Source of the DNA: Combretum micranthum
Lineage: Eukaryota > Streptophyta > Magnoliopsida > Myrtales > Combretaceae
DNA length: 64,000 nucleotides
Assembly (NCBI GenBank): GCA_024138025.1
Contig: JAMXBD010002484.1
Location: 124,001 to 188,000 of the forward strand
Direction of reading: 5' to 3'
The notes below the pieces were generated by a model, which was given only the letters and a program-made list of their open reading frames with translations, was not told the DNA's origin and did no database searches. Shown here piece after piece: positions 59,160 to 64,000 of the stretch (position 1 is the first letter of the stretch; every line of letters begins with the position of its first letter). The position numbers and the translations under genes were made by a program.

Positions 59160-60180
59160 AAGTAGAAGATCCAAGCATATTTGAGATAAAGAAAAGAACG
59201 GAAATTGGCGGAACACCTGAATTTTATGTTGATAAAGAAGGTGTTATGAGATACAAAGGAAGATTATGTGTGCTAGAGTAAGGAGAACTTAAGAAGGAAT
59301 TATTAAAAGAAACACACTATTCTAGTTATTCCATTCATCCTGGAGATAATAAGATATACCATAGTCTGAAGAATTTGTACTGGTGGAATAATATGAAGAA
59401 GGAAATAGCAGAGTATATCTCCAAGTGCTATACTTGCCGGTTGATTAACATTGAACATAGAAGACTAGTAGGTGAATTGAAGCTATTACCAATACCTCAG
59501 TGGAAATGGGATCACATAACAATGGATTTTATTACTGCTCTACGTAAGACTAGAGAAAAGTTTGATTCGATATGGGTGATTGTTGATAGACTAACCAAAG
59601 TAGCTCACTTTATGAGGTTGCATGGAATTCTAGTATCTATAGTATCAGATAGAGACACCAGATTTGTTGATAGATTCTAAAAAAGTTTGCATCAAGCTTT
59701 GGGTACCAAAGTTGTTTTCAGTATAGCTTATCATCCTCAGACAGATGGACAATTTGAAAGGACTATCTAGATTTTGGAAGACATGTTAAGAGCATGTGTT
59801 TTGGATTTCATAAGTAGTTGGGATGAGTATTTTCCGTTGGTGGAGTTTTCTTACAATAATAGCTATCAAGCATCGATTGGAATGCCACCATATGAAGCTT
59901 TGCATGAGAGAAAATGTCTATCTCTTACTCATGGGAATGAAGTTGGCAACAGATCGATTTTGGGACTAGTGCTAATGATAAAGTCAAATTGATAAGAAAA
60001 AAGTTGCAAATAGCCCAAAGTCATCAGAAAAGCTATGTTGATAAGCAGAGGAGACCTTTGGAATTTCAAGTTAGAGAACATGTCTTACTTAAGATCTTGC
60101 CAACCAAGCATGTGGCCAGATTTGGCTTGAGGGGCAAGTTAAATCCCAGATATGTTGGACTGTGGAAAAGATAGGCCATG
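59160..60180 (+). pseudogene. Integrase (element A), internal ~20-residue deletion
   Basis: Pieces run from 59375 ('YWWNNMKKEIAEYI', 'CYTC') through 'WKWDHITMDFITAL' and 'DRLTKVAHFM'. It jumps straight to 'RLHGILVSIVSDRDTRF', missing about 20 residues that element B keeps (near 59614). Then come 'HPQTDGQFERTI', 'LRACVLDF' and 'NNSYQASIGMPPYEAL'. All three catalytic acidic residues of the D,D,E core are present, but their spacing is shortened. Stops at 59678 and 59768 break the frame. Confidence 0.82.
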
Positions 60181-60475
60181 TGGCATGCAGATTAGCTTTA
60201 TCACCTAATTTAGAAGGAGTAGACAGTATGTTCCATGTGTCCATGTTGAGAAAGTATGTAAAAGATCCAAAACTAATAATAGCCTTGGAACCATTGGGAG
60301 TACAACCAAATCTATCTATAGTTAAAAAGCCTTTAAAGATTATTAACTCTAAGGAGAAGATTTTGAAAAGACGGGTAATAAAATATGTGAAGGTTCAGTA
60401 GAAAAATTAGTCAGAAAGAGAAGCCACTTAGGAACTAAAAGAGGAAAAGAGGACAAAATACCCCAAGATTTTCTA
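60181..60475 (+). pseudogene. Chromovirus C-terminal tail (element A)
   Basis: After integrase: 'VDSMFHVSMLRKYV' (60220-60261), 'LEPLGVQPNLS', then 'ILKRRVIKYVKVQ' (60361-60399), followed by a decayed acidic segment with 'ELKEEKRTKYPK' in parts (60438-60470). This order is the chromodomain-type tail of Tekay elements, thought to guide insertion to marked chromatin. Confidence 0.72.
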
Positions 60476-60511
60476 TAATCTAGGTAACTTTCAAGGATGA
60501 AAGTTTTTTCT

Positions 60512-60522
60512 TAGGAAAGAAG
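60512..60522 (+). other. Polypurine tract of element A
   Basis: TAGGAAAGAAG lies directly before the 3' LTR start TGTAATATAC. Confidence 0.75.
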
Positions 60523-62335
60523 TGTAATATACATAAATAAGTTTTAAGGAAGGACAAAAGTGTCATTTAGTATGAAATAAGAAGGTTATATAGTTAAAAA
60601 TTTAAATATATTTTTGTTTTGATCACTTGATAGAGACATGACATTTTACAGTTATACACCGGCTATTATGCCACCAGTGTAGGAATCAACACTGCCAATG
60701 TACGTGTCTATGGCTTAGGCAGCATTGAGCTAATGTTAGAATGAAAAATCGATTAGAGTTGTCTACACTGCCAGCTTATATGTACGCCACCAGCTTTGGT
60801 ATGTATACCACCGGTATCCATGCTGATGTACATGTATAACAAAAATGACCTGAGACGAATGACAAATGGAATGGCCGCTAGCTTTAATGTTTACATCGCC
60901 AGCCTTGGATTTACACCACTAGCATACCTTGTAAAAACTGCTAGCGTATGTATGCAGAAAATGAAGAGTTGCACGATTTCTTTATATCTGTTCTCTTGTT
61001 TCCTTCTCCAAAAGCATACTTGAATCTAGAAATCCTCTCTGTGAGTGTTCCTAACAACCAAGGAAATTTAGGAGATCTGATCCTGGTAATTGAATTGCTA
61101 TCTTCTCTTTAGGAATTTAAAGAATCATTCCTTTTCCTTAGGATTTTCTATTGGTTTTGAAGAAGCAATTGAGGAAGAACCTAAGTTTGCTTAGAGATGT
61201 GGATCCTTGGTGCTCAAGAGGGATTGAGAACCAAATCTAGGTAAGTTTGATATATTCTTAATCTTTATGATATCATAGTTATGACTTTTTTCTTTTTTTG
61301 GTCGTTTGGCATTGAGTGGAGTTTTAGGGTTTGGAGAATCTGTTGAGAGACTGGTTCTTTTGGAGAATTTCTATATTTCAATCAAGGAGAAAGGTGTGGA
61401 TTTTTTATTATTTTGGGATTAGGGTTTTAGATGATATTTGGATTAAAATTATTTTATGGAGAGATGTCTTGAAATTGTTATAATTATGATTAGGATTTTT
61501 GTGGAATTAGGATTATATTCCTTGAGATTGATACAAGTACATCCATTCCTTGCTTTTTGTAAGTCCTTATAGGATTAGATTTTATAAATGGATCTAATTA
61601 TGTCTTGCTTGTTGATTGTGTTTGGCTGCTATTAGTAAAGACCACACAGAGTGTGATACTAATGCTGGCAACCTAATGATCTATTCATGAGGGTATCCGA
61701 GCGGACTCATGTATAGAAATGATTATGATAGTTTAGGATTGTACATTGATGGCACTGGGTGTTTGGGGTGTACCCAACATCTATATATGTATATATTATT
61801 TATTTTTCTATACTAGTTTTTATGAAGTCATGAGTAACTCCAATTTTGAAACTAGTGTACAATGGTTCTAAACCATGCTACTTGCTAGCTAAGTTAAAGA
61901 TAACAATATGCGTTTGTTGCATTAGAATAGATCGTATGTGATTATGTATGATGCGCGCTCATCTGCTTGTGTTTGTGGTTTGGCGTACTGGGCTAGTTTA
62001 TTTCACTCTTGTATCTTTTTCATAAACATGTGAAGATCAAGTATATTATGACTTTTCTGGATTTGATGTTTTTATGGACTATAGGGAGGACAATAGTGGA
62101 CGAGATTTCCTTGCTGATATTTAGACCATACGGATTGAGATTAGAATAAGTTGAAGATTTTATGATACTTTTATGTTTTTTGAGATTTTACATATTTTAT
62201 GAATTTAAGATTTAATTATGAGATTTCCTACTATGTTATAAGTTTGGATTAGGTTAGCTTTAGTTCATGCCAACAAGATTATTTAGGAGTTTTTATTCTA
62301 TGAGATGTTTTAAATAGGTGTCATTTATATGTGAG
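60523..62335 (+). repeat. Element A 3' LTR, interrupted
   Basis: Colinear with 44851-46635, including the motif array (60670-60950), TATA candidate, leader and donor. It stops at GTGAG (62331-62335), where a TGTAGACACCC element begins. The rest should lie beyond the window. The frame 60796-61023 is the counterpart of 45117-45344 and is LTR sequence. Confidence 0.83.
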
Positions 62336-62840
62336 TGTAGACACCCATTTTTGCCCATTTAAGGCTTCAATTTATAGTAAAAATTAATATTATATTAAGC
62401 CTACAAATTGCAAAAAAAAGGAAGGAAAAAAAAACAAAAAAAGAAGAAAAAAGGAATCATTTAAATGTATAAAAAAAAGAAAGAAAAATAATAGTAAAAT
62501 TTTTTAAAAATATTTTTTTAGCTTGATATAATACTAATTTTAATCTTAGATTTATTTTAGACCCAATTAAAAATTATATGTAAATGGGCTTATTTAATTG
62601 GGCCTATTTTGAAAAACCTTAAATACAATTTTTATGCGAAGTAAAACAAGGCACAGACCACAGCTTGTATGAATAAGTTAAAAGCATGCATAAGGGAGAC
62701 CTAGGTTCGATCCTACGAGGAGGCAATTATATCCTTTTTCTCTTTATTTTTTCCTACATGTTTCCACTGGCTAGATGAGGTAAACGCACATGTCAGCGAG
62801 CTGTTAGAAGAGGTAAGCATACGTGTTAGCGAGTGGGTAG

Positions 62841-63098
62841 GTGAGCAGTAGGCTAAAGTATCCAGATACATTGTATTGTGGTAGGTAAATGGTGGGCGAG
62901 AGTGTCCAGATATAATGTATCGTAGTAGGTGAGTTGTAGGCCAAAGCATTTAGATACATTGTTCGTGATAGGTGAGTGGTAGGCCAAAGCGTCCAGATAC
63001 ATTATATCGTGGTAGGTGAGCGATAGGCCAAAGCATCCAGATACATTGTATCATGGTAGGTGAGCAGTGGGCCAAAACATCTAGATACATTATATCGT
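62841..63098 (+). repeat. 44-bp minisatellite, six units
   Basis: Units start at 62841, 62885, 62929 (43 bp), 62972, 63016 and 63060 (partial). The core is GTGAGYRRTAGGCCAAAGC followed by TCCAGATACATT and a TATCGTGGTAG end. Two related shorter copies of GAGGTAARC...GTYAGCGAG precede it (62777-62840). Confidence 0.9.
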
Positions 63099-63266
63099 CA
63101 CACACCAAAACAAAACAAAACAAAAGAAAAAAACATAATAGAGAGAAAAAATCACAAGAAAGAGTCTGAATCTAAGTTAGAGGCAGCTTAAAGACGTCGG
63201 TAACCACTCTGGCGGCCATGACCCGACCCGACCCGACTCCGATAGCTCTGACCCGATCCAAGTAAG

Positions 63267-63308
<42 letters not shown>

Positions 63309-63324
63309 TATTATTATTATTATT
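63267..63324 (+). repeat. (TTA)n microsatellite
   Basis: A TTA/ATT tract with one interruption (TTATTTATT) follows the GC-rich CCCGACCCG stretch. Confidence 0.9.
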
Positions 63325-64000
63325 GCAGTCTTTTATATATATATGTATGTAAATAGAATGCGATATATTTTTATTATAATTGTTATAGTTATTATTATTA
63401 TTAGTTAAAAAAATAAGAAAAATAAAAAATATAAATATAATATGTGTGTGTATATATATATGTATAAGATATATTTTTAATACTTATAAATACATAGAAA
63501 TGAAAAAAAATATAAAAAAATAATAATTTCTTTTAAGACTTAGAAAAATTTATTTTCTAAGATAAGGAAAAACGCTTCTGATAGTTCATAGGGTCTCATA
63601 CAAAAATCTGTTTTAAGGAAAAAAATTAAAATTTAATAAATTTAAAGCTAAAAGTATTATAAATCCTAAAAAATCACCAATAGATTAAAGTTTTATAAAA
63701 AGAACAATGCAACGTCTGATCTTGATTAGCGGGTACGTAGACACCTATAGGATGACATAAAATCTAAAAAAATACTTTTTGTTCCATCATATTATCTTGT
63801 AAATTTTGAGTTAATTAAGTTATTATAAATATTAAACGGTCTTGTCATCAATTTGTATATATAAGTTGTAAATTTAGGAATTCATGGAATTTGATTATTT
63901 TTTGAGCATTAAGCGGAAAATTTAAAATGAATTTTAAGTGGTACCGTTATGGTTTTAATAGGGTCCCGAATCTAGTCTGATTTATAAATTTTGGTTTAAA
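63325..64000. other. Unassigned AT-rich end of window
   Basis: About 675 bases, AT-rich, with short A and TA tracts. A 'gtacgtagacacct' at 63733-63746 echoes the element start at 62336. No gene is seen. Confidence 0.35.

Larger units (their letters stand above)
44851..62335 (+). mobile_element. Element A: Tekay/Del-like chromovirus, nested
   Basis: The layout is 5' LTR 44851-46751, primer-binding site, gag (split by S6), protease, RT, RNase H, integrase, chromovirus tail, purine tract, and a 3' LTR starting at 60523 that is interrupted at 62336. The two LTRs agree closely over their first 100 bases with roughly a tenth of positions changed by eye, so the insertion is not recent. Gag and pol are broken by stops, but the domains read further than in element B. 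It inserted into the 3' region of the Athila-type element. Confidence 0.87.
28621..64000 (+). mobile_element. Athila-type retrotransposon, nested, right end outside window
   Basis: The parts in order are 5' LTR (28621-30686), Asp-type primer-binding site (30691-30709), gag (30838-32426), protease (40008-40540), a deleted pol, a spacer with a promoter candidate, an env-position ORF (42205-43700) and the conserved pre-3'-LTR block (44081-44122). Inserted into it are a 606-bp element in the LTR, the S4/S5 pair between gag and protease, and element A at 44851. The 3' LTR is not reached. Without insertions the visible internal region is about 6.6 kb, short of an autonomous Athila because RT, RNase H and integrase are absent. 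Confidence 0.82.
62336..64000 (+). mobile_element. LTR-like element starting TGTAGACACCC, right end outside window
   Basis: A TG start with TGTAGACACCCATTTTT is a common opening of plant LTRs. It interrupts the element A 3' LTR, with GTGAG as candidate left duplication. It contains a B-box-like GGTTCGATCC (62704-62713), a 44-bp minisatellite, a GC-rich CCCGACCCG run near 63222-63237 and a TTA microsatellite. No protein domain is visible to the window end. Confidence 0.6.

Noticed and set aside
62841..63098. CRISPR-like array
   Set aside because: Units are directly adjacent 44-bp copies without unique spacers, in a plant LTR-like element; it is a minisatellite.

Overview
This window looks like intergenic chromatin from a large, repeat-rich, AT-rich angiosperm nuclear genome. 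I see no intact cellular gene, rRNA, tRNA or CRISPR array. Nearly all recognisable sequence is LTR-retrotransposon DNA, and every coding region is broken by stops, frameshifts or later insertions. The plant assignment rests on lineage-specific element parts: Tekay/Del-type chromovirus gag-pol, Athila-type gag, primer-binding site and env-position ORF, and a hAT-type MITE. I cannot name the species. All comparisons were made by eye, so divergence values and some boundaries are approximate.

Layout, left to right. (1) 1-12650 holds a probable fragment of a large LTR-like family that I call LTR-S, an inserted complete LTR-S copy (S1, 1576-5712), a fragment of an Athila-type LTR carrying another copy (S2, 6559-9932), and about 2.4 kb that I cannot assign. 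(2) 12650-25141 is Tekay-like element B. It has a truncated 5' LTR, a primer-binding site, gag split by LTR-S copy S3 (14579-18394), a protease split by a 562-bp hAT-like MITE (19101-19662), then RT, RNase H, integrase, a purine tract and a full 3' LTR. (3) About 25794-28620 is a small element C with two LTR-like direct repeats and a gag remnant. (4) From 28621 past the window end runs an Athila-type element: 5' LTR (itself holding a 606-bp insertion), primer-binding site, gag, a head-to-head pair of LTR-S copies (32427-40007), protease, no RT/RNase H/integrase, an internal promoter candidate, an env-position ORF and a pre-3'-LTR block. (5) Tekay-like element A (44851 to beyond 62335) sits inside the Athila 3' region. 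Its gag is split by a large LTR-S copy (S6, 47674-56693), which is split in turn by S7 (49713-53187). Its 3' LTR is interrupted at 62336 by yet another LTR-like sequence carrying a 44-bp minisatellite.

The main result is family LTR-S. There are seven complete-looking copies plus a fragment, 3.4-4.1 kb each (S6 about 5.5 kb net). They have TGTAAAC / GTGACA ends and 5-bp target duplications. None has an internal domain. Most copies carry a TATA box, a CT-rich leader and a matching GT...AG pair, so the unit looks like a transcribed, spliced, non-coding module rather than an ordinary LTR. Copies insert into other LTR elements and into one another. One landed 1 bp inside the terminus of another, giving a 7.6-kb inverted repeat with convergent promoters. 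Two others hit nearly the same 21-bp stretch of gag in two separate Tekay elements.

The elements do not form a working pathway; they are a fossil record. The order of insertion readable here is C, then Athila, then A, then S6, then S7, with the S4/S5 pair, the MITE and the 62336 element as side branches.
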